From contig JAQISU010000081.1 of the NCBI GenBank assembly GCA_029339505.1, positions 22,097,501 to 22,161,500 of the forward strand: a stretch of 64,000 nt of DNA, written 5' to 3'. This document shows, in pieces, positions 1 to 13,360 of this stretch. Within the stretch, counting starts at the first letter, position 1; every line of letters begins with the position of its first letter. A model generated the notes under the pieces. It did no database searches. It was not told the origin of the DNA and was given only the letters and a program-made list of their open reading frames with translations. The DNA is from Unio delphinus (Eukaryota; Mollusca; Bivalvia; Unionida; Unionidae). Both the position numbers and the translations under genes were made by a program.

Positions 1-447
1 TTTGAAGTGCAACTAAAACGTCCATATGATTTGGAATCATTGTAGATCTAAATAGGTCTACCTTTATATAATACCACCCATTTTAATGTATTAATCATGA
101 CTTTAACGCTACAGAGCTTGGCAGTAGGCTACTAGCTCCTGCCCCATAAACGCGGCGACAGAGGTTAATGTGTTAAAGATAAGTGAGATATCTTTAACAT
201 GCAGGGACATTTCGTGTTTTGTTTTTGGCACAAACTTTTAGAGTGCTTTTTTAGTACTAAAACACCGCTAGCGATAACATCATGTTATACGACACCTTTT
301 TTAATAAAAAAAATCTCGTTTAGCAGTTCTGCGTATGATATATACAGACCTGAACGACCTTAATTAATCAAATTGGTTTAATATTACATGATTCATGGTA
401 CTAAATCGGTTCCTAAAGTGATTTGTTTGTTTTTTTATTAGGAATCA
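1..447. other. No gene seen
   Basis: AT-rich sequence with stops in all frames and no recognised repeat. It lies at the window edge, beside a SINE. Confidence 0.5.
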
Positions 448-724
448 TTGACGTAGCTTGAACAATTTTTCAGTCATAACGCCACGATGTCTGCAGTGAG
501 GCTGTTTATATTGATGTCTAGCACTGAGGCATCATGCCGCAGACATGTAGTATGATGTCCCACCAAGTTACATTATCCTGGCACCAGGCCGACCAGTCCT
601 AACACTAACCTTTTAATGCTAAGCGCAACGCGAGGCAGCTGTTAGTACCATTTTGTAAGTCTTTGATATGTCTCGGCCGGGATTCGTACCCACGACGTCC
701 CGCTAGGCCACCGAAGCGGTTGGT
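448..724 (-). mobile_element. tRNA-headed SINE, copy 1
   Basis: It shares a body with the copies at 42.8 kb and 52.7 kb, including the block around ACGATGTCTGCAGTGAGG and the block GACCAGTCCTAACACTAACC. The tRNA-like head lies at the right end, so the element reads on the minus strand; its B-box region is degenerate here. The right end abuts duplication copy A. The left limit is approximate and T/G-rich, which would be the 3' tail. No target duplication was found. Confidence 0.75.
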
Positions 725-746
725 ACCTAAAGTGATCATATGGTTA

Positions 747-1219
747 TAGGGCATAACCGACTTTTGATCCGGAAATCGGATACCACCGGATAGTATGAAC
801 TTCCGATTAATCGGAGTCGGACGAGGCAGGAACGACCGATTCGGATAATATAAATAATAAAGTTGAATTTTTATAGCACCGTGTCTAACACTGCGTGTCA
901 TTCGATAGTGCGTTAATAAAGTTAAATAAAAAGTCAGAAAAGTCCAATATGGTCAACACAACCACGCTGTGAGACAATCTATTTGAACCGACGGGTGAAA
1001 ACCGGAAATGAAGCCGGATATGGTAAAGTACTAAGTAACATGCTTGACACGGCAAAACCAGATACCAGAAACCTGGAAACGGAAGATGAAATTTTTTAGA
1101 AAAAAAAAATACGGATTTAGCATTTCCGATTAATCGAATCGTATCCGGAATCGGAAAAATTTCATGCCCAAAATCCGGAATCGGAAATCGGTAGAAAAAT
1201 GCTAATCGGTTATGCCCTA
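747..1219. mobile_element. hAT-type MITE with 14-bp TIRs
   Basis: The left end TAGGGCATAACCGA is exactly repeated inverted at 1206-1219. It is flanked by a perfect 8-bp target duplication TATGGTTA at 739-746 and 1220-1227. Eight-base duplications and TAGGG ends fit the hAT superfamily. The interior is rich in short inverted CCGATT/AATCGG blocks and has no convincing transposase, so it is non-autonomous. The corresponding site in duplication copy B, near 28746, is empty. Confidence 0.88.
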
Positions 1220-2204
1220 TATGGTTATACACAATTTGCTGAAACTTGATTAACTTTAACTTTTTTGAATGCTCATGATCAGACATATATTTATCTCAGT
1301 ATAGACCCATCGTTGACGTAATCGTCTATCATAGAAAACATGTCTACGACCGAATTTTTTTTATCTACGTCTGATACATTTTGCACTTAAGAATCTGGTA
1401 CTAATTTAGCAATGGGTATTCCAAAGTAAAGTTTGTAAAGGACTCAAATTTCAGCAAGTCTCCCTATTTATTTACAGTTTAATTTCCGTTGTCAAGAAAT
1501 AATTTTTGATCAAACCCATGTATACTACAGTATATTGATTCTTCACCCATTTCTAGGCTGGTTCTTGTTCTTCAATGTAATTAGTATCGTGAGTCCTACA
1601 ACACAATGTCACATGATTCGGCTCTTATGACGACCTGAGTTTATCTTAATGCTTATCACCATGTTCGATTTAAAGTGTGATTTATTATTGTGCTAGATGA
1701 GATCAAATTTATATGTATGTGGTCCTTAGATTAACTGCATGTTTGATGTTTTGAGACATATTGAATCTTTTCGGAAACGCAGTTGTGTCCGCCATTGTAC
1801 AAAGGACACAATTAATGATATTAGTTTTTACTTCATCACATATTGAAAGACTTTGTTCAATTTTGTAAGAATGATTCTCAATATTTTCTATTAACGTGTG
1901 TCATTTAAGCCGTGGATTAAGTGATTGAAGGTAAGTACATATTTTTGTTTTGGTGAAATGGAAAATTTTATGAGAAACTTGCAGGAAAGGATATTCATGC
2001 TTGTTAACTAAGTGTTATTTATGTAGGAGTTAAATATATCGAGTTCAAATTAGGATATATCTTACATATATAAAGTGTAGGGAAATATATTTTTTTAAAA
2101 TCTGCGACACTGATACAAGTAATCAAGAAAACAGCATTTCTTGAAAAGTTGGAGTTTACATCGTGATATTATTAGTGATGACAATAATGAATGTGTTGAC
2201 GACG

Positions 2205-2258
<54 letters not shown>
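2205..2258. repeat. (ATT)n microsatellite
   Basis: About 18 tandem ATT units, followed by AGT and CAT triplet runs. The equivalent place in copy B (29780-29820) carries CAT/CGT triplets instead. Confidence 0.95.
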
Positions 2259-2639
2259 TGTAGTAGTAGTAATAGTATCATCATCATCATCATCATTATC
2301 ATTTTTAAAAGTCGATTATGAAAAAAATCCAATCAGATAATCATTACTTCCGATTTTATTGTAGCATCTTTCTCTACCAAATTTACTCATGTGATCAATT
2401 ATTATGATATGTAGATAGTCATGCAGACATACATACAGACAATAGTATTGTGGTAGATTACTATTCAGGACTTGATATACAAAATAGTGTTTTGGCCAAT
2501 TACTATTCAGAGCTTGATATCTACTTGTGTTGAAACCAATTAATAATCAGGGCTTGATATATAACAGTGTTCCGTTTATATTCGTTGCATAACAGGAAAT
2601 TGAAATTGTTAAGAGAAATAGATGAAATAAACACTAGAC

Positions 2640-2880
2640 ATTGGCAAAGTATACAGTTTAATTTCTGGAATCTGCCTTTCTAACTTGTAATGACGACGGA
2701 TTAGGAGTATTTCACTTTCTTAGCAACGCTATAACTTCCTGTTCCAAGGTTGATGTTCAAATTCCATCCATGCTGCATATGTGTTGTTGTTGTATACCCT
2801 TTTATTTCCTCTAAAAACTTTACATAATCGGAGTCATACAGTATATCTCCATATCGCACTGCTTTATACCAAAAAACGCG
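2640..2880 (-). pseudogene. Unidentified decayed coding segment (copy A)
   Basis: The minus strand carries a protein-like stretch including YGDILY, DYVKFLEEIK and HGWNLNIN, also found in duplication copy B at 30197-30382. Here it is cut short by a stop and carries small length differences. No family is recognised. It may be part of an unclassified transposon. Confidence 0.3.
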
Positions 2881-3455
2881 TGTCTTAAAATAGTTATTGC
2901 TTTAAAATTGAAATCTTCTACTAGCACGCCTATGATGAGATTGGAATGTTATGTCATAATTAGCGTTCGTGTCGATGACACGCACTCAGCTTATGTAGAG
3001 TGTACTGTATTTTTCCATACTACACGGATTTGTACACCACTACTCATGGGTCTGGAGATATTGTCGTGTATAAGGAACTATTTTATAAATAACAAATACA
3101 CCCTCGTATATCAGACGAGTTCGATTTTGTAGATAACTAAACAAGCTGTTTCGTCTATTTGAAAGCAGATATAATGAAATCACAAATGTGGACGAGTTCA
3201 CAGAGCCAAAAATTAAACTTTCAAAGAAGCAAACGAATGAACGTGATATTAGTAATATCCACAACAGTAGTGAGAGACGCATTATTTGAAAATTCCTTCC
3301 TGATGATGTAAACAATTATTTAAACCTATTTTCTCATATATGATGCCAATAATTATTCACCTGTTTGCAATCATCTTGAGAATCTAAAAAATCCATAATG
3401 CTACATTATCTAGTGATATTAGGAAACTACAATAAATTTGCCTAGGATTTTCATT

Positions 3456-4866
3456 ATTTCATTTTTCTAGTAACAACAACTCATACACTCTCATCTTACC
3501 TAAGCACACTTAAAAATGTATGCCTCATTGTACATGGAAAACATACAAATCAGAACACCTTTGCGTCATTGTACATGGCTTTTAAAAAAGTCATATTTAT
3601 AACCTATTTTGCAGTTTTACTGTACCATTAGAAAGATACAATGGATGATACAAATGCTCCAATCGATACGATGCAAGTGAGGAATCAATAGGGTACATGA
3701 CTATTTTAAATTTTGTCTGAACGTTATGAAAATTTAATAGCACGATGTAATTTTAATGTACGGTATCGGTAGTATGGGATGTTACTTAGACGTTAATGTG
3801 AAAGAAGTTTAGAATGCCATTTTTCTTTTCCTTTGGTAGCAGTATGAGAATTTAACATTAGGTTGCAAATTTTGTGGTTTGTAGAGACAAGAAGAAATTT
3901 AATGTAAATGATGTCACTTGATGAGGTCAGTTCTTGTTAATAACAATATATGAGCACAATTCTTTTCCAGATAAATAATAAAATAACTCATCTTGATCCA
4001 AAGGAATTGACATAATTTCCAGTACAAGGTAATTTATAATAACTCAAAAAGACACAACTTAGATTCTAAAAGCCCAACTTCTACTGAATAGCTCGCTCCA
4101 AAACATAGTTTATATACCTGTTTTTACGTAAACAAGACAGGGGTCACGATCTTCTAGAATCTCTCCGAACAATTTTACGTTCAAGAAATCACGTAAACAG
4201 CGTACGACCCTACAAAAATAGAAAGATGTTTATACAAAACTCCATTTTGTCCTTGGAACCAAACAATCATTTTAGAAGCTTGTTTCCAACTCTGAAACCA
4301 GGTTAGAAATGAGGTCAACACCTGGTGTTTACTCTGTGAAGTACAGGTCAATGAACGAATCTTAAAACTTAAATGCCAAATTTAAATCTAACAAACAAAC
4401 AATAAAAATAAATATAAATGACTTATATGAAATATATGTAACACATGATATCTTACTATCCTGATAAACCTATGGTTATTTTTAACATAGGATTTGCATT
4501 AGCCGCTCTTCACCCATATTTGTCGGCCTAATGTCAAATCCCCATTGCCCCCAATATTACCCAACATATATTTCGATTTCGCATGTTGATCCTGTAAAAT
4601 GTAAACACCCAACATACTCACTGAAGTGTAATCAATTTCGTGACAATTTTATTTCGCGATAATTTTACAATCGCACTGTTTTGGGGTAGGAACCAATACT
4701 TTGACGAATTAGTGATAAGTGTTTTCTTCAGAAGTGTTTTGTTCAAAGCTAACTTATATAACACTATTTTAAAACATTGGTTTCAGATATAAATAATCCT
4801 GGTAGAAACATTGAAATAGTGAATTTCACACAACATTATTCAGTGTAATGGATCATTGAAAGAACG
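3456..4866. other. Region upstream of gene 1
   Basis: No coding signal or recognised repeat. The proximal promoter and 5' UTR of gene 1 should lie in its last few hundred bases, but no specific promoter element could be assigned. Confidence 0.4.
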
Positions 4867-4918
4867 ATGGACAACATCCCATTCCTGTTGTTAGTGTCAT
4901 CCTTGCTCTGCATTCAAG
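4867..4918 (+). CDS. Gene 1 exon 1: signal peptide
   Basis: Encodes [17 protein letters not shown] plus one base (phase 1), a standard signal peptide with a leucine-rich core. It ends at donor CAAG|GTATGT. The ATG was chosen because the open frame gives a signal peptide and its length (52 nt) matches exon 1 of the paralogue exactly. Confidence 0.85.
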
Positions 4919-7900
4919 GTATGTCGTTTTTCCAATGTAGAGTTGATTATAGTATACGGTGAGTAAAACAGTCATAATTTTAATGACGAACTTAAAACTA
5001 ACAGACGTTTAGACAAACGAGAAATGTTAGATCTTTCATCTCTTGTATAGTCTCTTCTCTGTGCGTTACTTCCCCCTCCCCCCACAAATCAATTATTATA
5101 GACCAGGCACCCGCATATGATATGGGGAAAGTTTTGTTCATTCAGCTTCTATGTTAAAGCAACTTTTCTATGCTTGTTTTAATTTTATTTTTCTGGGGTG
5201 CTATTCAATATCATCAAAAACAGCCGCGATAGTCCATTTATTCTGGTGCTGGTTCGAATTCCCTCACTTTATAAATGACTTACGTCGTCTACCGTATTGT
5301 ATCCTTTGAGTATGTATGCATTGCTAGATGTTTCATAGGGCAAACTGCCAAAACCTTTATTTCAATGTCTTTTTTTATACTGCATCAAGGAAACCATGTA
5401 TGTGCCCAGTTTCATATAAAATTATCTATTGATAAAATGTGCTCATTAAATCAAAATATATCTCTTCCATTCATTCAGATTTTTAGGCGTGTACTTAAAC
5501 TTTATGTTTATTAATTCGTTTTTTTCAAAGCAAAATGGATTTGTAACAAACGTAATATAATAATCCGCCAATAATCAGCGCAAAACTTCCTATTATTTGT
5601 GATGGAACACATTCAAGAATTTTTTTTCAGTGTCTTCACAAAACTGCAATGATGTCATAAACAGCATAACGAACATTTACACAGTTTCTGAGACAGATTC
5701 TGCAGGTAGAGTACACTCATCCTCGTCTTCCAGCATTATTGTACATGATAATCCAATACAAATGTAGATGCTCTTAGATTATTAGCGACATATGCTTCAT
5801 TAACAGACTCTTCTTTCTAATGACCGACGTAATCATAAAAGTAACTGACACATTCTTCTTTTCAATGACTAACATACTCACAAAAGTCACAACACTCAGC
5901 GAGAAAGCTTTTTTCTATGTACTGACACACTCACAAAAGCAACTTTATCTTAAACTGAAATATTTTCTAAAGCTGTCATGTCAATAACGTTCAAACTTTT
6001 ACATTGCTGTGTGCACAATTTCGCATTCTTTTTGCTCAAACACTAACAATTTACTCCATTGACACGGGTCTTCATGTGTGTTAAAGTTAAAGTACAAACC
6101 ATGGGGATAACAATGACACCATTTTATTTATAATACATTTGTGTGTTTGTTATTGTTTTAACATCAAAATGTGTGTGTGGGGTGGTGGTGGTGAAAGGTG
6201 ACATCAGTTTATTATAAGGTTCACAATAAAAGTATTATCTATTTGTTTCAGGCACACTGATATTCAATGTCAGTAAAAGTCCATCGTACAACATTACATA
6301 TACCATCGAAAATCCGACTGAACCAGCCATGCAGCCTTATTTCGGACATATTCAGAACGATACATTATATGCATTTTCATTAAATAGGACTCTAGATCTG
6401 GAAGAGCTGTATAATTTATTGGTAATTAATCTAATTTATAATATTTTGATAATTATACTACTTTTTATAATAAATTGGTAATTATACTATTTTATATAAT
6501 ATATTGGCAATTAAGCTAATTTATATAATATATTGATAATTCTACTATTTTATATAATTTAATAGGTAATTATACTATTTTTTTTAAATTAAGTGGTAAT
6601 TATATATTATTTTATATAATATAAGGGTAATTATACTATTTTATATAATGTATTAGTAATTATTCTATATTATATAATTAATTGGCAATTATACTATTTC
6701 TTTAAAAATAATTAATTGGTAATTATACTATTGTTTATAATATATTGGTGATTACATGTATATTATTTTATATAATTAATTGGTAATTATACTACTTTGT
6801 ATAATTAATTAGTAATTATACTATGTTATATCATATATTGGTAATTATACTATTTTATATAATATATTGGTAATTATACTATTTTATATAATATATTGGT
6901 AATTATACTATTTTATATAATATATTGGTAATTTTACTATTTTATATAATATGTTGGTAATTTTACTATTTTATATAATTACTTGGTAATTATACTATTT
7001 ATATAATACATTGGTAATTTTAATATTTTATTTAATATATTGGTACTTATACTATTGTGTGGAAAAATGTCTTTACTGTATTATCTTGTAATAATAATCA
7101 TATATACATATTTACAGCCTAACGATTAGTTAGCATAATTTTGAAACAATTTCTTGATGGTTCGAAAGAAGAATTTCAAGGTTTCGATTATTTATTTTAT
7201 GAAAATAAATTAAATAATCCATCCACGTTTCTATTCATTTACTTATTGTACGGTTTGATTGGTGTATTGAAACAGTATTAGCTTACATACTTTTTAATTG
7301 CTTTCTGCCGAACATTTTAAGGCATACATAAGTGATCACACGAAACAATTTAATTAGCACGAATTTATGATGATTTTAAAAATTACTCTCACTTACAGGG
7401 CTATGATATTCCAACAATTGCTTTTGATTTTACTTGTGGAACGGTAAGATTTTTAACCCTGATTCACGTTGAGACAAGTTTTGTTTTTATTACACTATGG
7501 AGAATGTCTTTTTATCATTTTGGCCAATACAGTCATGTGGTGCTATACTGTATACACAGGCTTAAACTTACTCGTAAAAGAGGAATGTTATCTTATCAGT
7601 ATGTATGTGCATTATGTAGTATTGTTGGATTGATTGAATGGTAGTGAAAATTACTTTACACCTTATACTTACTAATTTCGTTAAAAAGATTCCCATATAT
7701 TCATTTAACGCTTTAAAAACCGTTACATTTAAATTGGTAAACTCTCAAATGTTGCTAGACAATACCAAATACGCACCTTTGAATTTACGATTTATTTTAT
7801 TTGCCTTGAATTTCCAATCTCGATGAGTTATTGCATCATCGATCATTATATAAAGAATCACCTTGAACATGATTCACATTTTTTCATCACAGTTGCTCTT

Positions 7901-10900
7901 TGCAGAACATTTAATATGTTCATTTAACATTTGTTATGACTTTCATGATTTTTCTTCTAACTTTATAGATAAATAAAAGGACCACAATATATGTAACACC
8001 AGAAAATGAGTTCAATCCGTCCATCAATATCACTGGGGACCTGAATATACCTGAGGTAATTTAGACTGAATGAAAGATCATGACTTAAAAATATGCAGTT
8101 TCTATTAATGGTGATATATAACTTTGTATCTATACTGTAATGTTTAATTAATTTATTAACACATATAAAGGTAATTCTGATGCCACGATATACAAAGCTG
8201 AAGTGTACTGAGATCGAATTCGTGTTCTGTAATAAATTTACAGGCCTGTGTAACCACTCGTACTAGGATAAAGACACTTCACCTAAAGGTACATTGTCAA
8301 CAGTGCAAAATTTGGATCTATCCCAGTGCATACGCTGAACGAAAGTCGCTGAATGTCTTGTTGCACGCGAGTTGATGTCCCGATTCACATGTAATTTCAA
8401 TTAGCCAGTATAAGAAACTATTGTTGTTGTAGGTTTATCGCATTTGTCAGAACAAGATCAGCTGGCTATACATGGCTATCAGTTTATCTCCTGGTGGCAG
8501 AACCTTTGTAAACACCGTGAAGAACTGTGATGCTACTGGCAAACTTTCTCACATATCCATATTTGCCGAGTCGTATTACAGAATCCACGAAGACAGAATT
8601 GAGATTGCCTGCAAATTCACACTGCCTCGTTATCAAATGACATGAATCACTGTTCAAGATAAGCGTCGCATGGAACTAACTGTATGCTAGTCTATGAACG
8701 ATAACGGATTATCGAGTACCACTTTCATCTAGCCTGCTTTCGTAAAAACACTCAAAATTTCAACGCCCCGACCCCGCTACATTTATATGATGCTTAACGA
8801 TCATATTGTCGGAGGAGTCTTGGGGATCTAAAAGTGACACTAAGACATCGATACGAATCAAAATGTAGTTTATTCATGACCAAGTCTGAAAAGGGACATA
8901 TTACAATATGTAAGACCTTAATAAATATGTAGGAACCGTGCATATAATGCATCCAATTAACTTCAAAATATTTTCAGTCATAATAATTACATGTAATGAA
9001 TGCAATAGTTTTAATTAACAAAATGAAAATCTTTTTCAAATCAAATTTCTAGCCAAGCGATAGATAAATGGAATAATATCCTTCACACGAAACAAATGTT
9101 ACACCGATTATGCAATCGAAGGAATTAAGAATGGAAAGAAACACTATAATTGCTATCAGCATGAAATACACAAACGGTACATTAAAACAGTTATAATAAA
9201 GATGATGTTCTGGACGCTAAAGGACGCGATCATTGCCAGCTCCAAATGTCTTTTATCATGGACGGGAAATATAGCTATGCAATGTGGTACGATATGCATG
9301 ATATGGAAATTACTAATCATCGGTGATGCTCAATCACGTCTCAGAATGTCTAAATTAACACAGATTAATAGCTAGCAAATACCGTATCTACTCCAATCTA
9401 GATAATCCTATTATATTCGTATTATTTAATGTATCAATTGATTGCGAGAATAAAATAACGAATAGTTTGGCTTGTTTCCCTCTAAGCCATGAACGCTGGA
9501 TGACAAATTAAGGCCATAAAATAATGAAAGAGACGTGGTCTATATGCAGAGTGTTTAGAATACCTTTTTATCTAAGATCTATCTCACAGATTCCTTAGAA
9601 GACTATGTTAATCCAGACGTATTGCACAGTTTATATTTTTTATTCTTCAAATATCTTTCAACCATGCAATAACAGCTGTATATGCGATGTATTCTACTCG
9701 GATTAACGCGAACAATAATTGGATGAAGCGAATGTTACTGATGCCAAAATAGCTATCAAGTCAATCTAGAGAACGTGGAAAATGTAAAAGCCTTGAATAC
9801 CTTAGTTTATGCATATTTGTATCTTTACCTAGATCGTTGGCAGAATGCTTAAGACAAAACCCACATGTATATTGTTAGCATAAAACTATAATTGCACTCA
9901 TATATGATCATATGCTTCCTAAATAAATCGATCTGAAAGGAATATCTCATTTTCTTCCAGAATGCAACAGTTGGTACAGTGGTGTACAGACTTCGAGAAA
10001 GGGCGTTGGATAAGGACAGACCAGCATCAACGACGTTTTTATTTGAGCTCACAGTAAGATTTTGATGCATTTAAGGCCTGGTGCAATAAATGTCGTTTTT
10101 GAGTGATATTCCCAAATGAATACGGAAGACGAACATTTGTTTTGGAAGAATTATAGCACGCGTTTAGCACAAATTGCTTGGTTCGGTGCTTTGCGGCACA
10201 GCAACACTGGCGGGTTATTCAGTGAGGGGGTAATTTGAGTAAAGTGCCTAGTCCAATGACACACCAACTGACCCGGACTGGTCCGATAGTAGGATTCGAA
10301 CTGGCACCTTGCGGTCGTGAGTCCGGCACGCTAATAAATGAGCCACTGTAGTTCCCTCCAAATATTGAACAAAGCTCGTATGACTGCATCTTAATCTGTA
10401 GTTAGATGGAATTTACTGTATTGTATTTATATCCTATTCTGCTGAAAAATATAATACTATTCTTCGCGCTAATGATTTCAATATTATCGGATCGAAAATA
10501 ATAGATCATATTTATGTCATATCATGTTTCTTCCACTTCAATCTAATTTCAGTAAATAGCGTTAACGTCGTGAGAACGGAATGAAAATTTTCAAAATAAA
10601 TTTTTTTTTTTTGGTAACGTCATCTTAATTCGTCGTGTGAGTGATATTCATAAATGAGAAAGGAAGACATTTTCAGGAAGAAAAGAGCGCATAAACAACA
10701 GATATCCTATCACTGCTTCTCGTTCTGTATTCAGATAGACGTGAATGTATAGTATCTAAAAGACAACGTTATTTTCATGTGGTAGATTTCTATATTATCG
10801 GATTACAAATTACAGATCAACTTGTGAATATATTAAGCAGACGACATTATAATATATAATGTCTTAATGGTAACATGTGCCATATTCATGTTATATCACG

Positions 10901-12229
10901 GTTATCTTTCCACCTTGAAGTTAGTTTCACTCACCGCCGTTAACGTCTAGAGAACAGAATGAAAATTGTAAATCATATCAATTCGAATTGTATGTAAGGT
11001 CATGCTAACTCGTCGTAATATTTCCATGAATATTCTTTTATCTTTGGCTGAAAATTGTAGACAATAATATAACAATTTTGAAAATAATGCAGCGTTGGTT
11101 AAATTTATTTCTGTTTCAAAGAAATATATTTCACAAATTAAATTTAAATTTGGATATGACCTTCAAATTTGATGCCTAGTTCTGAACAATAAAAATAATG
11201 TCGGGGATTGTACTATTTTATGTAATGGGAATGATTGATAATTGTTAGGAAAATCCATGACATTGTTTTATGATTAAAATTGTCTTCTTTATTTCAGTCC
11301 ACTGGGGATAGGACATTTGCACTGGTCAGTGCTCTTACAGGAGATATTAAATTGGAATCTGCTCTAGACTTCGAATCAGGACACAATTCCTACATTCTAA
11401 ATATTTCAGTGACAGTACTGATCATTTTTAATGATGACCGTATATCATAAAGACACAATAAATGATAAGCACGACATAAATTGCACACTTAGTTGTGGAA
11501 CAGTTAACAACATTTATTTTAATCTAGAGGGCGGTATGTGGAAAAATAGAAGATTCATTTATATAAAAGTTGGTAGATCTCACAACGTTTTCCTGGTTAA
11601 TGCTGAACAGTAAGACTGTATTGTCTGATAAAAAGCACGCTTTTAGTTAACTGTGAGAAGCCCATTCTAGGAAATTTACATTCACAGACCTTCAAATCTG
11701 ATCTTTCATATTCATGAACAGAATATTAAATTTTTCTTAGCATCACTTATGCACATTATGGGAAGGTGATATACTTAAAGAAAGAGTGAAATTTTTTAAA
11801 TTAATTTTTAAATTAAAAGAAAACTTAAAAGTATAAATATAGGGAAATATAGGATAAAGACCTGATGTCAGATGGCATGGAAAACAAATGTATTGTGCAA
11901 TAAAATGCTTTAAGATATCGACTGAGACTGTAATGTGACTTTTAAAACAATGTATTTCTTACAATTCTTTTCTTTTAAAACAGGATACTATCGACAGCAC
12001 AGCAAGAACTGGGCATGCCTTATTGCGGGTAAATATCCTTGACGCAGATGATCAAGGGCCTACGTTTGTCTTTCCAGGATGTTTTACACCTTGTCTAATA
12101 CCGGAATACACTGCAGTCACAGATCCTTCATATACGGTACTGTTCATATATTCCATTCAAGAGAAAAATGTTCAGTTTATGACAAATCCTAAATTTCACT
12201 CATTGGACGATACGTGTGTTAATTACAAA

Positions 12230-12282
<53 letters not shown>

Positions 12283-13262
12283 CAAAACATGGCTTTCAAA
12301 GTGTTGGTATTGTTACGAGCCTAGGCTCTTACGAAAACGTAAGAAAAAACAATAAAGACAAGAAGCTTTGTAAATTTTAACAAATAATTTATTTCCCTAT
12401 AATATGAAGTGAAAAAAGACTAGAAAAATCTTACGGTTTTACGAATTAAATCCCACAATTATCCATAATTAAATAAAGAAGTCCCAGTAATAAAAAGTTT
12501 TGAATAAAGATGAGTTTTAATCCCGCTGAAATCCAAATTGGAAGACGATGACTTATTTTGTAACCTGCGAAGTGCTGTTCTGTCAAAAGTTTCTTGTTGA
12601 ATCACAGAAAATATTATTCCAGATTTTAATTCAGTATAAATTTCAATAAATGCTTTTATCCAAGAATGTCATAGGAGCACTAGTGCATTTCCAGGGAAAA
12701 GAATCACTTGAAATTCAATAAAATAAAATTGCAACTCAAACTGGTCGCAACCTATGTTTGGAGCCCGACTGACAATCCTTTATCATAACATGAATTAAAA
12801 GGTTAACTAAATCGCAAAACAGATGCCCCGATGGGGTCTAGAGTTAATCGTTCCAGAAGGAATGAAAGTTTGTTGCATGATAATTATCAAGTCGTCCAGG
12901 TATTGCCTTGACTTAGCTAGATATTTCTTACTCCAAGAACAAATTAAATAAGTTGTTTATCAAAACTGTCACTGGTTCTGAATCAGTGTCAGAAGCTAAA
13001 GACAGTATTGATACTATTAGGTGTTTATCAATGAAATAAAAAGGTCAGGTCAAATAAAACTGAACTTAATTCTGAGAAGAAAAAAAAAACAAAGTCCAGT
13101 GAACAATATTACATTAAAATAATATGTAATGAAATACAAAGAGTGAAACAAACAAACAATTAAATTAAATCAACGATACACAGCAGGATAAAGCAATTTG
13201 ATATGCCACACAAATTAAAAGTAAGTTGAAACACATCAGTTATTCTCAGTTTGATAAAGTTT

Positions 13263-13360
<98 letters not shown>

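Larger units (their letters stand above)
716..3455. repeat. Segmental duplication, copy A
   Basis: From the end of the SINE head to about 3341 it aligns with 28721-30842, and the last ~130 bases (3325-3455) align with 34171-34300. Identity looks around 90 percent by eye. Copy A has a MITE insertion that B lacks, a short deletion near 1455, and an expanded ATT tract where B has CAT/CGT repeats. Copy B is split by a 3.3 kb segment. This could be a large unclassified transposon rather than a one-off duplication. Confidence 0.85.

Noticed and set aside
10280..10350. tRNA gene
   Set aside because: It has a B box but no foldable acceptor stem or anticodon arm, and it is continuous with a SINE body. 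The same holds for 33580-33660, 42990-43180 and 52960-53046.
11431..11613. 60-codon frame after exon 7
   Set aside because: It is intronic, just past the exon 7 donor, with no domain or splice support.
12023..12355. 110-codon frame with a Cys-Val repeat
   Set aside because: Its first part overlaps the real exon 8; the rest is read-through of the intron and the GT repeat.
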